From contig JASBVS010000033.1 in NCBI GenBank assembly GCA_029960955.1, positions 28,426-92,425 on the forward strand: a stretch of DNA of 64,000 nt. Reading direction: 5' to 3'. The position numbers and the translations under genes were made by a program. The notes beneath the pieces are model-generated. The model did not search any database. It saw only the letters and a list, made by a program, of their open reading frames with translations, and was not told the origin of the DNA. Positions 1 through 9,156 of the stretch are shown here, in pieces (within the stretch, counting starts at the first letter, position 1; each line of letters opens with the position of its first letter). The stretch is from Bacillota bacterium. GTDB lineage: Bacteria > Bacillota > Sulfobacillia > JAIMAT01.

Positions 1-413
1 CCTGCACGGGCGGGCTCCTCGCCGACCGGATCACGGACGTCCCGGGGGCCTCCGACTACTTCCTCCTGGGCGTGGTCGCCTACGCCAACCGGTCGAAGGA
101 AGCGATGCTGGGCGTGCCGGCGACGGTGCTCGAGCGGCACGGCGCGGTCAGCGAGGCGACCGCGCGTGCCATGGCGGAGGGCGTCCGCCGCCGGGCCGGT
201 TCCGACTGGGGTCTGGCGACGACGGGTGTCGCCGGGCCCGGGGGCGGTACGCCCGCCAAGCCGGTCGGCCTGGTCTGGGTGGCCGTGGCCGGGGGCGGCG
301 AGGTCTGGGCGCGCGAGCTCCGCCTGCAGGGCGACCGCCGGCGGGTGAAGGAGCAGGCGGTGGAGGCTCTGCTGGAGGCTTTCCTCGGCAGGCTGGAGGG
401 AGGGGCGGGGTGA
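1..413 (+). CDS. cinA: CinA C-terminal domain protein (5' truncated by window)
   Basis: The C-terminal part of a CinA-family protein; the reading frame is open from base 3, so the start lies upstream of the window. The visible part is the nicotinamide-nucleotide amidase (PncC-like) domain, with the family signatures CTGGLLADRITDVPGASDYF and GVAGPGGGTPAKPVGLV. Members of this family deamidate NMN in pyridine nucleotide salvage, and the gene sits beside recA in many Firmicutes, as here. Its TGA overlaps the GTG of the next gene by 4 bases. Whether the N-terminal MoCF-like domain is present cannot be seen. Confidence 0.93.
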   Translation, partial: CTGGLLADRITDVPGASDYFLLGVVAYANRSKEAMLGVPATVLERHGAVSEATARAMAEGVRRRAGSDWGLATTGVAGPGGGTPAKPVGLVWVAVAGGGEVWARELRLQGDRRRVKEQAVEALLEAFLGRLEGGAG

Positions 414-970
414 GCGGGGAGTGGCGCCTCTTCGTGGCGGTCTCGCTGGAGGCGCTGGCCGCCGGCCCGCTGGAGGCGATCCGGACCGAGTGGGGAAGCC
501 GGTTGCCGGGGCTGCGCTGGGTCGAGCGCTCCAACCTCCACCTGACGCTTCGCTTCCTGGGGGAGACGGCGCGGGAGCGGGTCGAGCCGCTGGTGAGACG
601 GCTGGAGAGGGTGGAGCGCCCGGCCGCCGGCGCGCCCGTCCGCCTGGCGGGCGGAGGCGCCTTTCCCCAACCCGCCCGGGCGCGGGTGATCTGGCTGGGG
701 GTGGAGGCGGAGTGGCTGGCCCCGCTGGCGCGCGCGGTGGAGGCGGCGATCCGCGAGGCGGGCTGGCCGGCCGAGGAGCGTCCCTTCCAGCCGCACCTGA
801 CCGTCGCCCGCGCGCGGCGCGGCGAGAGCGTCGACGCGGCGGGCCTCCTCGAGGGCTGGCAGGGTCGGCTCTGGGCGGCGGGCTCCGTCTCGGAGTTCGC
901 CCTCTACCGGAGCCAGCTGCGTCCCGCCGGGCCGCTCTACACGGTGGTCGCGCGCTTCCCCTTCCGCTGA
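410..970 (+). CDS. thpR: RNA 2',3'-cyclic phosphodiesterase (2H superfamily)
   Basis: A 186-residue 2H-superfamily phosphoesterase of the ThpR / 2'-5' RNA ligase type, which opens 2',3'-cyclic phosphates on RNA ends. The two catalytic HxTx motifs are intact: HLTL at residues 44-47 and HLTV at 129-132, with the usual spacing and length. The GTG start overlaps the cinA stop (GTGA), so the two are translationally coupled in a cinA-thpR-recA order. The physiological RNA substrate is unknown for most family members. Confidence 0.93.
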   Translation: MSGEWRLFVAVSLEALAAGPLEAIRTEWGSRLPGLRWVERSNLHLTLRFLGETARERVEPLVRRLERVERPAAGAPVRLAGGGAFPQPARARVIWLGVEAEWLAPLARAVEAAIREAGWPAEERPFQPHLTVARARRGESVDAAGLLEGWQGRLWAAGSVSEFALYRSQLRPAGPLYTVVARFPFR

Positions 971-1096
971 CGCCCCAAGCGGCGCCGCGCGCGACCGGAC
1001 GAGCTCCCGGCGGCGCGCGGCTTCCTGCGGCGCCTCCCTGGCCCCCTTGCCAGCCCCGCGCGACGGGAGGATACTGGGAAAGAAGTGATCTGGAAA

Positions 1097-2155
1097 ATGA
1101 TGGGGGATAGGGCGTTGGATCGACAGAAGGCGCTGGACACCGCGCTCCTCCAGATCGAACGGCAGTTCGGCAAGGGCGCCATCATGCGCCTGGGCGAGGC
1201 GGCGACGCAGATGCAGGTGGAGACCATCTCCACCGGTTCGCTCGCCCTCGATCTGGCGCTGGGCGTGGGCGGGCTGCCGCGGGGGCGCGTGGTCGAGATC
1301 TTCGGCCCGGAGTCCTCGGGCAAGACGACCGTGGCGCTCCACGTGATCGCCGAGGCCCAGAAGGCCGGCGGCGTGGCGGCCTTCATCGACGCCGAACACG
1401 CGCTCGATCCCGCCTACGCCCGGGGCATCGGCGTCGACGTCGACAACCTGCTCATCTCGCAGCCGGACACGGGGGAGCAGGCGCTGGAGATCGCGGACGC
1501 GCTGGTCCGCTCCGGCGCCGTCGACGTGGTGGTCGTCGACTCCGTGGCGGCGCTGGTGCCGAAGGCGGAGATCGAGGGCGAGATGGGCGATTCCCACGTC
1601 GGCCTGCAGGCGCGCCTCATGTCGCAGGCGCTGCGGAAGCTGACCGGCTCCATCTCGCGCTCCCGCACCTGCGTGGTCTTCATCAACCAGCTGCGCGAGA
1701 AGGTGGGCGTCATGTTCGGCAACCCCGAGGTGACCCCGGGCGGGCGGGCGCTCAAGTTCTACGCCTCCGTCCGCATCGACGTCCGCCGCGTGGAGTCACT
1801 GAAGCAGGGGGCCGAGAACGTCGGCATCCGCGTGCGCGCCAAGGTGGTCAAGAACAAGGTGGCGCCGCCCTTCAAGCAGGCGGAGTTCGACCTGCTCTAC
1901 GGGCGCGGCATCTCCAAGGAAGGCGACATCCTCGACATCGGCTCGGAGCTGGACGTCGTCACCCGCACCGGCGCCTGGTACGCCTACGGCGACATGCGCC
2001 TCGGCCAGGGCAAGGAGAACGCGCGCGAGTTCCTGCGCGAGCATCCCGACGTGGCGGCCGAGATCGAGGCCAAGATCCGCGAGCGGCTCGGCGGATCGGT
2101 GGCCGTCGCCGTGGCGGCGGCCACGGAGGAGCCCGAGCCGGGTCTGGACGCGTGA
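1097..2155 (+). CDS. recA: Recombinase RecA
   Basis: RecA, the ATP-dependent strand-exchange protein and SOS co-protease, about 352 residues. The Walker A motif GPESSGKT is at residues 70-77, and the core signatures ([32 protein letters not shown]) are intact. The ORF track starts at GTG 1085, but GAAAGAAGTGATC at 1078-1090 is a near-perfect anti-SD complement, so it is the ribosome binding site and the start is ATG 1097 (or 1100). Its TGA overlaps the GTG of recX. The 126-bp upstream gap could hold a promoter, but I see no clear hexamers or LexA-type box there. Confidence 0.98.
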   Translation: MMGDRALDRQKALDTALLQIERQFGKGAIMRLGEAATQMQVETISTGSLALDLALGVGGLPRGRVVEIFGPESSGKTTVALHVIAEAQKAGGVAAFIDAEHALDPAYARGIGVDVDNLLISQPDTGEQALEIADALVRSGAVDVVVVDSVAALVPKAEIEGEMGDSHVGLQARLMSQALRKLTGSISRSRTCVVFINQLREKVGVMFGNPEVTPGGRALKFYASVRIDVRRVESLKQGAENVGIRVRAKVVKNKVAPPFKQAEFDLLYGRGISKEGDILDIGSELDVVTRTGAWYAYGDMRLGQGKENAREFLREHPDVAAEIEAKIRERLGGSVAVAVAAATEEPEPGLDA

Positions 2156-2781
2156 GGGTGACCGGGCTCGCGGCCGACCCGAAGGGCGGCGTCGCGGTGG
2201 AGGTGGACGGCCGTCCGATGGGTTCGGTCCCGGCGGAGGCGGTCGTCGAGCTGGGGCTTCGCGTGGGCGAGGAGCTGGACGAGGAGCGCTGGTCGCGGCT
2301 TCGCCTGGAGGTCGAGGCGCAGGCGGCCTTCCTGCGAGCGCTCCGCTGGCTGGCGATTCACGCGCGGGCGCGCCGCGAGATGGAGATCCGCCTCCTGCGG
2401 TCGGGGATGCGACCGGAGGCGGTGGAACGGGCTCTGGCGCGGCTCGAACGGCTCGGTTACGTGGACGACCGCGAGGTCGCGCGGCGGCTCGTCGAGGAAC
2501 GGGGCAGGGAGTGGGGGCCGGCCAGGCTGCGCCAGGAGCTGCGCAAGCGCGGCCTCCCCCCGCAGGTGATCGAGGAGGCGCTGGCTGCCGCCGGGCTGCC
2601 GGACGAGGAGGCTGTCGCGCTGGAGCTGGGGCGGCGCAAGTGGCTGCGCTGCAGCGGGGAACCGGTCGAGGTCTGCCGGCGACGGGTGGCCGACTTCCTG
2701 CGCCGGCGGGGTTTCGGCTGGGAGGTCGTGGAACGGACCCTCGCTCGCCTTGACAGCGATTTCCGCCTGCCCATAAACTGA
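2152..2781 (+). CDS. recX: Regulatory protein RecX
   Basis: RecX, a modulator that inhibits or trims RecA filaments; 209 residues made of repeated three-helix units ([54 protein letters not shown]). It starts with GTG inside the recA stop (GTGA overlap), so RecA and RecX are translationally coupled, as in many bacteria. The last codons contain a consensus-like sigma-A promoter (TTGACA at 2750) that points downstream into the candidate ncRNA. Confidence 0.95.
   Translation: MRVTGLAADPKGGVAVEVDGRPMGSVPAEAVVELGLRVGEELDEERWSRLRLEVEAQAAFLRALRWLAIHARARREMEIRLLRSGMRPEAVERALARLERLGYVDDREVARRLVEERGREWGPARLRQELRKRGLPPQVIEEALAAAGLPDEEAVALELGRRKWLRCSGEPVEVCRRRVADFLRRRGFGWEVVERTLARLDSDFRLPIN
2750..2779 (+). 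promoter_or_regulatory. Sigma-A-type promoter inside the recX 3' end
   Basis: TTGACA at 2750-2755 is a perfect -35. The -10 is either CATAAA (2772-2777, 16-bp spacer) or TAAACT (2774-2779, 18-bp spacer), both 4/6 matches. This is one of the few AT-rich spots nearby and predicts a start near 2785, just after the recX stop, feeding the structured region that ends at the terminator near 3006. Confidence 0.6.
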
Positions 2782-2785
2782 TGGA

Positions 2786-3006
2786 GGGCGTATGTCACGA
2801 AGACCGGCCATGGGCCGTTCGCATAGATGACGGGAGACCAGGTGGATCGTAAGGCAGGGGATTGGGTTCATCCAGGCGGCGGGGTGGAGAGCAGTCGCCC
2901 AGTGTCGGAGGCGCGCCCGATCCGCCTCACTGTGCAAGACCACCCGAGAGCCCGTTGATCCGACGCGAATAGCCGTCGAGGCCGAGCCCCCGCTCGGTCT
3001 TTTTTT
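2786..3006 (+). ncRNA. Candidate structured ncRNA between recX and rny (possibly 6S-like)
   Basis: No ORF accounts for the 340 bp between recX and rny. A promoter precedes it and an intrinsic terminator ends it, giving a roughly 220-nt transcript. By eye it folds into one long interrupted rod: GAC 2802-2804 with GTC 2975-2977, GGC 2813-2815 with GCC 2972-2974, TTCGC 2818-2822 with GCGAA 2965-2969, GACGGG 2829-2834 with CCCGTT 2951-2956, GGTGG 2841-2845 with CCACC 2940-2944, and AGGCGG 2874-2879 with CCGCCT 2922-2927. A nested rod with internal loops, of this length, fits 6S RNA architecture, but I did not recognise the conserved bubble sequence. A leader of rny is the alternative, less likely because of the terminator. 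Confidence 0.5.
2979..3006 (+). terminator. Rho-independent terminator
   Basis: A 9-bp stem AGGCCGAGC / GCTCGGTCT (one G-U pair) with a CCCC loop is followed directly by an uninterrupted run of T. This is the clearest intrinsic terminator in the window. It ends the recX-proximal transcript upstream of rny. Confidence 0.85.
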
Positions 3007-3128
3007 GCACCTGCTTACTGTCCGCGAAGCTCCTCCGGGGGCCGGGCGGGCGGGAGACCGGGCGTGCCGCGCCTGCCCGCAGGGAGGCGCGGGTTCTTCG
3101 AGGATGACAGGGGTGAAGGAGCGTGGGG

Positions 3129-4661
3129 TTGAACGCGCTGGTCGCCCTGCTGGTGGGGCTCCTCGCGGGCGGCGGCGCGACCTATCTCTGGGCGCGCCGC
3201 CTGTCCACGAGCCTGGTCCGCCAGGCAGAGCGAGAGGCCGCCCGCATCCGTGAGGAGGCGGCCAAGGAGAAGGAGCAGATCCTGCTCCAGGGGAGGCTGC
3301 AGGCCGAGGAGGAGTCGCGCAGCCTGATCCGCCAGGCGCAGCAGGAGGCGCAGTCCTGGCGGGCCGAGGTCCAGAAGGTCGAGACGCGGCTCGAGCAGCG
3401 CGAGGAGGGGTTGGAGCGTCGCGCGCGGCAGCTGGACCGCCGCGAGGAGGAAGTCGAGAAGAGGGCCGGGGAGGTCGAGGCGCTCCGCGCCGAGGCCGAG
3501 CGGCTCCACCAGCAGCAGATGGCGGAGCTGGAGCGGATCGCGGGCCTGACGAGGCAGCAGGCCCGGGAGGAGTTGATGGCGGAGGTCCGGCAGGCGGCCG
3601 AGCGCGACGCCGCCCTGCTGGCGCGCGAGATCGAGGAGGAGGCTCGCGGCCGCGCCGAGCGGGAGGCGCGCGAGGTGATCGCGCAGGCGATCCAGCGCTG
3701 CGCCGCCGACTACGTCGCCGAGTCGACCGTCTCGGTCGTGCCGATTCCCAGCGACGACATGAAAGGCCGGATCATCGGCCGGGAGGGACGGAACATCCGC
3801 GCCTTCGAGGCCATCGCCGGCGTCGACCTGATCGTGGACGACACGCCGGAGGCGGTGGTGGTCTCGGCCTTCGAGCCGGTCCGCCGCGAGAAGGCGCGCC
3901 TGGCGCTGGAGATGCTGGTGGCCGACGGCCGCATCCACCCGGCGCGCATCGAGGAGATCTACCAGAAGGCCGAGCGCGAGATCGAGCAGGAGATCCAGGA
4001 GGCGGGCGAGGAAGCCTGCCTGGAGGTGGGTGTCCACGGACTTCACGGCGAGCTGGTGCGCACGCTGGGGCGCCTCAAGTTCCGCACCAGCTACGGGCAG
4101 AACGTCCTGCGGCACTCGGTCGAGGTGGCGCACCTGGCCGGCATGATGGCCAGCATGCTGGGCGCCAACGTGGCGGTGGCCAAGCGCGCCGGCCTCCTGC
4201 ACGACATCGGCAAGGCCGTCGACCGCGAGATGGAGGGCACCCACGTGATGCTGGGCATGGAGCTCCTCCGGCGCTACCACGAGTCGGAGGAAGTGATCCA
4301 CGCCATGTCCACCCACCACGGGGAATTCGAGGCGCTGAGCGTCGAGGCGGTGCTGGTGACCGCCGCCGACGCGCTTTCGGCCGCCCGACCGGGTGCGCGC
4401 CGGGAGACCCTGGAGGCGTACATCCAACGGCTGACCAAGCTGGAGGAGATTGCCAGCTCCTTCAAGGGCGTGGAGAAGTCCTACGCCATCCAGGCGGGGC
4501 GTGAGATCCGGATCATCGTCAAGCCGGACGAGGTGGACGACCTGGCCTCCTGGACCATGGCCAAGGAGATCGCCCGGCGCATCGAGAAGGAGATGCAGTA
4601 CCCGGGACAGATCAAGGTGACCGTGATCCGCGAGTCCCGCGCGGTGGAGTATGCGCGCTGA
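3129..4661 (+). CDS. rny: Ribonuclease Y
   Basis: RNase Y, the membrane-anchored endoribonuclease that starts mRNA decay in many Firmicutes; about 510 residues. Order: N-terminal membrane helix ([18 protein letters not shown]), a long Glu/Arg/Gln-rich coiled coil, a KH domain ([15 protein letters not shown], near residue 213), and an HD domain with [10 protein letters not shown] and [10 protein letters not shown] (near 358). The track starts at GTG 3123, but the SD AAGGAG (3116-3121) would lie one base from it. TTG 3129 has 7-base spacing and is preferred. ymdB follows, as in Bacillus. Confidence 0.96.
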   Translation: MNALVALLVGLLAGGGATYLWARRLSTSLVRQAEREAARIREEAAKEKEQILLQGRLQAEEESRSLIRQAQQEAQSWRAEVQKVETRLEQREEGLERRARQLDRREEEVEKRAGEVEALRAEAERLHQQQMAELERIAGLTRQQAREELMAEVRQAAERDAALLAREIEEEARGRAEREAREVIAQAIQRCAADYVAESTVSVVPIPSDDMKGRIIGREGRNIRAFEAIAGVDLIVDDTPEAVVVSAFEPVRREKARLALEMLVADGRIHPARIEEIYQKAEREIEQEIQEAGEEACLEVGVHGLHGELVRTLGRLKFRTSYGQNVLRHSVEVAHLAGMMASMLGANVAVAKRAGLLHDIGKAVDREMEGTHVMLGMELLRRYHESEEVIHAMSTHHGEFEALSVEAVLVTAADALSAARPGARRETLEAYIQRLTKLEEIASSFKGVEKSYAIQAGREIRIIVKPDEVDDLASWTMAKEIARRIEKEMQYPGQIKVTVIRESRAVEYAR

Positions 4662-4672
4662 GGAGGCATGGC

Positions 4673-5470
4673 TTGCGTCTCCTTTTCATAGGTGACATCG
4701 TCGGCAAGCCGGGGCGGGAGATGGTGCGCGAGGTCCTCTCCCGCCTCGTCCACGAGCAGGCGATCGACGCGGTCGTGGCGAACGCCGAGAACGCGGCGGG
4801 CCACGCCGGCCTGACGCCCGCCGTGGCAGCGGAGCTCTTGCAGGCCGGGGTGGACGTGATCACCTTGGGCGATCACGCCTGGGACCGGAAGGAGCTGATC
4901 CCTGCCATCGACGGCCTGACCGAGGTGGTCCGCCCGGCCAACTACCCGCCCGGCGTTCCGGGTCAGGGCTGGCTCGTCAAGGAGCTGCGCAACGGGGTCC
5001 GTCTGGGGGTCGTCAACCTGCTCGGGCGCGTCTTCATGCGCGTCCAGGCCGACGACCCCTTCCGCAAGGCGGACGAGGCGCTGGCGGAACTGCGCGGGCG
5101 GGCGGACGTCGTCCTGGTCGACTTCCATGCCGAGGCCACCTCCGAGAAGGTGGCGCTGGGCTGGTACCTCGACGGGCGGGTGAGTGCCGTCCTCGGCTCG
5201 CATACGCATGTGCAGACGGCCGACGAGCGGATCCTGCCCGGCGGCACCGCCTGCCTGAGCGACGCGGGGATGACGGGACCCAGCGACTCGGTGCTGGGCG
5301 TGGAGAAGTCGTTGGCGTTGGAGCGCTTCCTCACCCAGATGCCGGTCCGCTTCGAGGTGGCGCCGGGGCCGCGTCAGTTCTGCGCGGCCGTGGTGGACGT
5401 CGAGCCGGAGAGCGGCCGCGCCACCGCCATCCGGCGCATCTTCCTGCGAGAGAACGCGCGAGGCGCCTAG
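4673..5470 (+). CDS. ymdB: YmdB-family metallophosphoesterase
   Basis: YmdB/TIGR00282-type dimetal phosphodiesterase of 265 residues; the Bacillus homologue hydrolyses 2',3'-cAMP and affects biofilm and motility decisions. Metal-binding signatures are all visible: GDIVGKPG at the N-terminus, NAENAAGHAGLTP, LGDHAWD, DFHAEATSEK, GSHTHVQTADE and DAGMTGPSDSVLG. The TTG start has a perfect AGGAGG six bases upstream. It lies 11 bp after rny, reproducing the rny-ymdB pair of Bacillus. Confidence 0.95.
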   Translation: MRLLFIGDIVGKPGREMVREVLSRLVHEQAIDAVVANAENAAGHAGLTPAVAAELLQAGVDVITLGDHAWDRKELIPAIDGLTEVVRPANYPPGVPGQGWLVKELRNGVRLGVVNLLGRVFMRVQADDPFRKADEALAELRGRADVVLVDFHAEATSEKVALGWYLDGRVSAVLGSHTHVQTADERILPGGTACLSDAGMTGPSDSVLGVEKSLALERFLTQMPVRFEVAPGPRQFCAAVVDVEPESGRATAIRRIFLRENARGA

Positions 5471-5483
5471 CCGGGAGGAAGGA

Positions 5484-6323
5484 ATGGCGGCCGACCTGCA
5501 CAACCACACGATCTATTCGGACGGGACGCTCTCGCCCGCCCAGCTGCTGCGCTGGGGGGCCGACCTGAAGCTGGCCTACCTGGGGATCACGGACCACGAC
5601 ACGGACGAGGGCATCGAGCACGCCCGGCGTGCCGTGGAGGAGCTGCGGCGCAAGGGCTTCACCCCGCCCGAGCTGGTGCCGGGCGTGGAGTTGAGCACGG
5701 AGGTCCAGTCCCGCTCCGTCCACCTGCTCGCCTACTGGCCCGAGCTGGGCGACGGGCCGCTGGCGGGCCTCCTGGCCCGGATGCAGCGCGAGCGCGTGGC
5801 GCGGATCGAGCGGATGGTGGCCAAGCTGGGCGAGGAGAACATCTTCGTCGACCTGGAACGGGTGCGGGAGCTGGCCGGCCCGGGGGTGATCGGGCGGCCG
5901 CACGTGGCGCGGGCGCTGGTCGAGGAGGGCTACGCCTCCAGCGTCGAGGAGGCCTTCGACCTCTACCTGGTCCGCGGCCGGCCGGGCTACGTGCCGCGCC
6001 CCAAGCTGGATCCGCCCACGGCGGCCCGGACGGTCCACGAGGCGGGCGGCGTCTGCGTCCTCGCCCACCCGCGCCTCGTCGGCGACGAGGGGCTGGTGGA
6101 GGAGCTCGCGGGCTCGGGCATCCTGGACGGCCTGGAGGCCTGGCATCCCGAGCACAACGCCACCGAGACGCAGCGCTACGTCGACCTCGCCCACCGCTAC
6201 CGGCTGGTGACGACGGGAGGCAGCGACTTCCACGCGCAGGGCGAGGGCAGCGGCCGCGTCGGCGCCGCCATCGCGCCCGACGAGGTGGTGAGCGAGCTGT
6301 GGAGCCGGAGGAAGAGGCGCTAG
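5484..6323 (+). CDS. PHP-domain phosphoesterase (TrpH/RNase AM-like)
   Basis: A 279-residue PHP-domain protein of the COG0613 type. Metal ligands are clear: ADLHNHTIYSDG at the N-terminus, ITDHDTDEG, PGVELSTE, VCVLAHPRL and the C-terminal GGSDFHAQGEG. Relatives dephosphorylate 3',5'-nucleoside bisphosphates or trim 5' ends of RNA; an RNA or nucleotide role fits the rny-ymdB neighbourhood, but that is inference. ATG start with a GGAGGAAGG SD. Its 3' end overlaps the next gene by 25 bases. Confidence 0.88.
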   Translation: MAADLHNHTIYSDGTLSPAQLLRWGADLKLAYLGITDHDTDEGIEHARRAVEELRRKGFTPPELVPGVELSTEVQSRSVHLLAYWPELGDGPLAGLLARMQRERVARIERMVAKLGEENIFVDLERVRELAGPGVIGRPHVARALVEEGYASSVEEAFDLYLVRGRPGYVPRPKLDPPTAARTVHEAGGVCVLAHPRLVGDEGLVEELAGSGILDGLEAWHPEHNATETQRYVDLAHRYRLVTTGGSDFHAQGEGSGRVGAAIAPDEVVSELWSRRKRR

Positions 6324-6823
6324 CCGGCGAGGCCGGCCGCCCGGAGTCGATCAGCCTGGAGCGGGCGTGCGAGCGGCTGCGCATCCGTCCCTATCTCTTC
6401 CGCACGCTGGCGCAGCAGCAGCCGGAGATCTTCCGCACCGTGGTCGAGGAGGGGGAGCGCCGGGTCCGGGTGGCCGACCTGCCGGCCATGGAGCGCTTCC
6501 TGGCGAGGCGCGTGGGGCGCGGCGAGGAGGCCGGGCCGCCGGCCGGCGGGGAGGAGGCGGCCGGCGAGGAGGGGCCGGCGACCCCGGAGGCGCGGCTCGA
6601 ACGGCTGGAGGCGCGGGTGGGGAAGCTCGAACAGCTGCTGGGCGAAGAGCGGGACCAGTGGCTGACCAGCCTGGCACGGCTCCAGCAGGAGGTCCGCCAG
6701 CTCCGCTACGAGCTGGCTGCGGCCACGCCCCGGCGCGCCCGGCGCGGCCTCCACCTGCCCGGCTTCGGGCGGGGCGGCGGCGCGCAGGGCGGGGCGGCGG
6801 GACCGGAGGGGCCGGCCCGCTAG
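6299..6823 (+). CDS. Uncharacterised protein with HTH-like N-terminus and coiled coil
   Basis: A 174-residue protein I do not recognise. Residues 17-60 (ISLERACERLRIRPYLFRTL, then RRVRVADLPAMERFLARR) resemble a MerR/excisionase-type helix-turn-helix with wing. A Gly/Glu-rich linker follows, then a Leu-zipper-like coiled coil (RLERLEARVGKLEQLL, RLQQEVRQLRYEL) and a basic Gly-rich tail. It overlaps the PHP gene by 25 bases and has GC-rich codon use like its neighbours, so it is probably real and cotranscribed. A DNA-binding role is a guess from the fold-like pattern only. Confidence 0.65.
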   Translation: MEPEEEALAGEAGRPESISLERACERLRIRPYLFRTLAQQQPEIFRTVVEEGERRVRVADLPAMERFLARRVGRGEEAGPPAGGEEAAGEEGPATPEARLERLEARVGKLEQLLGEERDQWLTSLARLQQEVRQLRYELAAATPRRARRGLHLPGFGRGGGAQGGAAGPEGPAR

Positions 6824-6841
6824 CGGGGGGCGGGCGCGGGC

Positions 6842-7312
6842 TCAGGCGCGCGAGCTGGGAAGGGCGACGCCCCAGGTGTAGGAGCGCTTGTAGATCCGCA
6901 GGAGCAGCGACGAGTTGATCTCGCGGATGCCGCGGATCCTGCTCAGCTTGTGCAGGAGGAAGTCCGCCAGCTCCTGGTTGTTGGCGAAGAAGGCGCGGGC
7001 GACCACGTCGTACTCCCCGGTGGCGGCGGCGACGTAATGGATCTCGGGCAGGCGGACCAGGTCGTGGAGCACGTTTTCGATATCCGCGGTATCGACGCGC
7101 AGCCCGAAAAACGCCGCGGTCTCGAAGCCGACGGCGAACGGGTCGGCGATGGCGGCGATGCGGATCAGGCCGGCCTCCTTCAGCTGGTTGAACCGTCGCC
7201 GGATGGTGCCTTCGGTCACGCCGATGCGGGCGGCCATGTCGACGAAGGACATGCGCCCGTCGGCCTGCAGGAGCTCGATGATCTGGCGGTCGACGGGATG
7301 GATGGCTTCCAA
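6842..7312 (-). CDS. Lrp/AsnC-family transcriptional regulator
   Basis: A 156-residue Lrp/AsnC regulator: N-terminal winged helix (DRQIIELLQADGRMSFVDMA, GVTEGTIRRRFNQLKEAGLI) and C-terminal RAM ligand-binding domain (YVAAATGEYDVVARAFF). The long 844-aa track ORF is only this gene plus upstream shadow. The TTG start at 7312 is chosen because GGAGG lies 9 bases upstream. It converges with the preceding gene and is divergent from miaB, with a 189-bp shared upstream region. The effector, probably an amino acid, cannot be inferred. Confidence 0.9.
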   Translation of the reverse strand: MEAIHPVDRQIIELLQADGRMSFVDMAARIGVTEGTIRRRFNQLKEAGLIRIAAIADPFAVGFETAAFFGLRVDTADIENVLHDLVRLPEIHYVAAATGEYDVVARAFFANNQELADFLLHKLSRIRGIREINSSLLLRIYKRSYTWGVALPSSRA

Positions 7313-7439
7313 GGCGAATTCCCTCCGGCCCGATGACGAATTTCGTGCAGGAGCCAGCACGACGGAAATACGGTAGCAGAGGGGCGGGGCTTGCACAATC
7401 CCTCGGCGGGAGGGTGCGCGGGCGGCGCCGGGAGGAGGT

Positions 7440-7470
7440 TTGGACCGCCTTTTCGACGCCCGGGTATAAT
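7440..7470 (+). promoter_or_regulatory. Putative promoter of the miaB-mutSL-miaA operon
   Basis: TATAAT at 7465-7470 is a perfect -10. The best -35 is TTGGAC at 7440-7445 with a 19-bp spacer, so the upstream element is weak. The predicted start is near 7477, about 25 bases before miaB. No comparable element is seen for the divergent Lrp gene. Confidence 0.55.
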
Positions 7471-7501
7471 GCCGGCAGCACGGGCAGGGGGTCGTGTGCA
7501 A

Positions 7502-8872
7502 GTGGCGGAGAGGTATTACATCCGCACCTGGGGCTGCCAGATGAACGAGCGCGACAGCGAGGTGCTGGCGGGGCAGCTCGAAGCGATGGGCTACGAACCG
7601 GCGGAGCGGCCCGAGGAGGCCGACGTGGTTCTGCTCAATACATGCACCATCCGCGACAACGCCGACCAGAAGCAGCTGGGCGAGCTGGGGCGGCTGAAGC
7701 CGCTCAAGACGGCCAACCCGCGGATGCTCCTGGGCGTCGCCGGCTGCATGGCGCAGGTGCCGGAGGCGGTGGAGCGGATCCGCCGCCAGGCGCCTTTCGT
7801 CGACCTGGTCTTCGGCACCCACAACCTGCACAAGCTGCCGGAGCTGATCGAGAAGGCGCGCCGGAGCGACGAGATGGTGGTGGACGTCTGGCAGTACGCC
7901 CAGGGGGTCCAGGAACACCTTCCTTCGCGCCGCTCCGGCGGGGTCCGCGCCTGGGTCAACATCATCTACGGCTGCGACAAGTACTGCACCTACTGCATCG
8001 TGCCCTACACCCGCGGCCGCGAGCGGAGCCGGCGGCCCGAGGAGATCCTGGCCGAGATCCGCGCGCTGGTGGCGCAGGGCTACCGCGAGATCACGCTGCT
8101 CGGCCAGAACGTCAACTCGTACGGTCACGACCTTCCCGAGCGCTACGACTTCGCCGACCTGCTGCGCGACGTCGACCGGCTCCCGGGCATCGGCTGGGTG
8201 CGCTACATGACCTCCCATCCGCGCGACTTCACCCCGCGCCTGATCGAGACGCTGGCCGAGACGGAGCACGTCTGCGAGCACGTCCACCTGCCGGTCCAGT
8301 CCGGCTCCGACGCCGTGCTCAAGCGCATGAACAGGAAGTACACGGTCGCCCAGTACCTGGAGACCGTCGACCGGATCCGCGAGCGCATCCCCGGGGCGAC
8401 GCTGACCACCGACATCATCGTCGGCTTCCCCGGCGAGAGCGAGGAGGACTTCGAGGCGACGCTGGAGCTGGTGCGGCGCGTCCGCTACGACAACGCCTTC
8501 ACCTTCGTCTACTCGCCGCGGGCGGGGACGGTGGCCACGCGCTGGCTGGCCGACGATCCGACGACGGAGGAGGAGAAGCACCGGCGGCTCGAACGGCTGA
8601 ACGAGGTGGTCTACGCCATCGCGCGCGAGAAGAACGAGGCGCTGGTCGGCCGGGAGTTCGAGGTGCTGGTGGAGGGGCCGAGCAGGAAGGATCCCTCGGT
8701 CTTCACCGCCCGGACGCGGGGCAACAAGCTGGTCCTGGTGCCGGGGGAGCGGGTGAGGGCGGGCGAGTGGGCGCGCGTGCGGATCACCCGCGCCCACACC
8801 TGGACGCTGGAGGCGGAGCCCACCGGGGCGCCGCTGGCCCAGCCGGCGCTGGCGGCGGGTGAGGCGCGGTGA
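7502..8872 (+). CDS. miaB: tRNA-2-methylthio-N6-dimethylallyladenosine synthase MiaB
   Basis: MiaB, the radical-SAM methylthiotransferase that converts i6A37 to ms2i6A37 in tRNA; 456 residues. UPF0004 domain cysteines are in WGCQMNERDSE, NTCTIRDNA and GVAGCMAQ. The radical-SAM CxxxCxxC is CDKYCTYC (about residues 158-165), and a TRAM domain ends the protein. The track start at 7391 is too early; GTG 7502 has the AGGGGGT SD at 9 bases. miaA, which makes the substrate i6A, is the last gene of the same cluster. Its TGA overlaps the next start. Confidence 0.96.
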   Translation: MAERYYIRTWGCQMNERDSEVLAGQLEAMGYEPAERPEEADVVLLNTCTIRDNADQKQLGELGRLKPLKTANPRMLLGVAGCMAQVPEAVERIRRQAPFVDLVFGTHNLHKLPELIEKARRSDEMVVDVWQYAQGVQEHLPSRRSGGVRAWVNIIYGCDKYCTYCIVPYTRGRERSRRPEEILAEIRALVAQGYREITLLGQNVNSYGHDLPERYDFADLLRDVDRLPGIGWVRYMTSHPRDFTPRLIETLAETEHVCEHVHLPVQSGSDAVLKRMNRKYTVAQYLETVDRIRERIPGATLTTDIIVGFPGESEEDFEATLELVRRVRYDNAFTFVYSPRAGTVATRWLADDPTTEEEKHRRLERLNEVVYAIAREKNEALVGREFEVLVEGPSRKDPSVFTARTRGNKLVLVPGERVRAGEWARVRITRAHTWTLEAEPTGAPLAQPALAAGEAR

Positions 8873-9156
8873 GGGCGAGCGTGCTCGTCCGCGCCCGCGA
8901 GCTGGCGCGGGCGCTGGAGGAGAGCGAGGAGGTCCGCGAGCTGCGGGCGGCGGAGGCGGCGCTGGCCGAGTGCGGGGCCCGGGACGCGGAGGCGGGCCGC
9001 CGCTACCAGGAGGCGCGGCGGCGGGTGGAGGCCCTGACGACGGCGGTGCTGGACATCCTCTCGGCCGCGCTGACCGGCGGGCCGGCGGAGCGGACGGGAG
9101 CGTGCGCTTCCTGCGGGCTGGCCGCGGTGCGGCCGGCGGCCCGGGCGCGGGTATGA
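8869..9156 (+). CDS. YlbF/YmcA-family protein (RicA-like)
   Basis: A 95-residue helical protein matching the YlbF/YmcA (DUF964) pattern: Ala/Glu-rich helices (LARALEESEEVRELRAAEAAL) and a C-terminal Cys pair in CASCGL. In Bacillus ymcA lies directly after ymcB (miaB), the same position. There YlbF, YmcA and YaaT form an Fe-S complex that affects RNase Y maturation and Spo0A phosphorelay. Assignment rests on synteny and composition. The start overlaps the miaB stop (GTGA), and the stop overlaps mutS (ATGA). Confidence 0.75.
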   Translation: MRASVLVRARELARALEESEEVRELRAAEAALAECGARDAEAGRRYQEARRRVEALTTAVLDILSAALTGGPAERTGACASCGLAAVRPAARARV

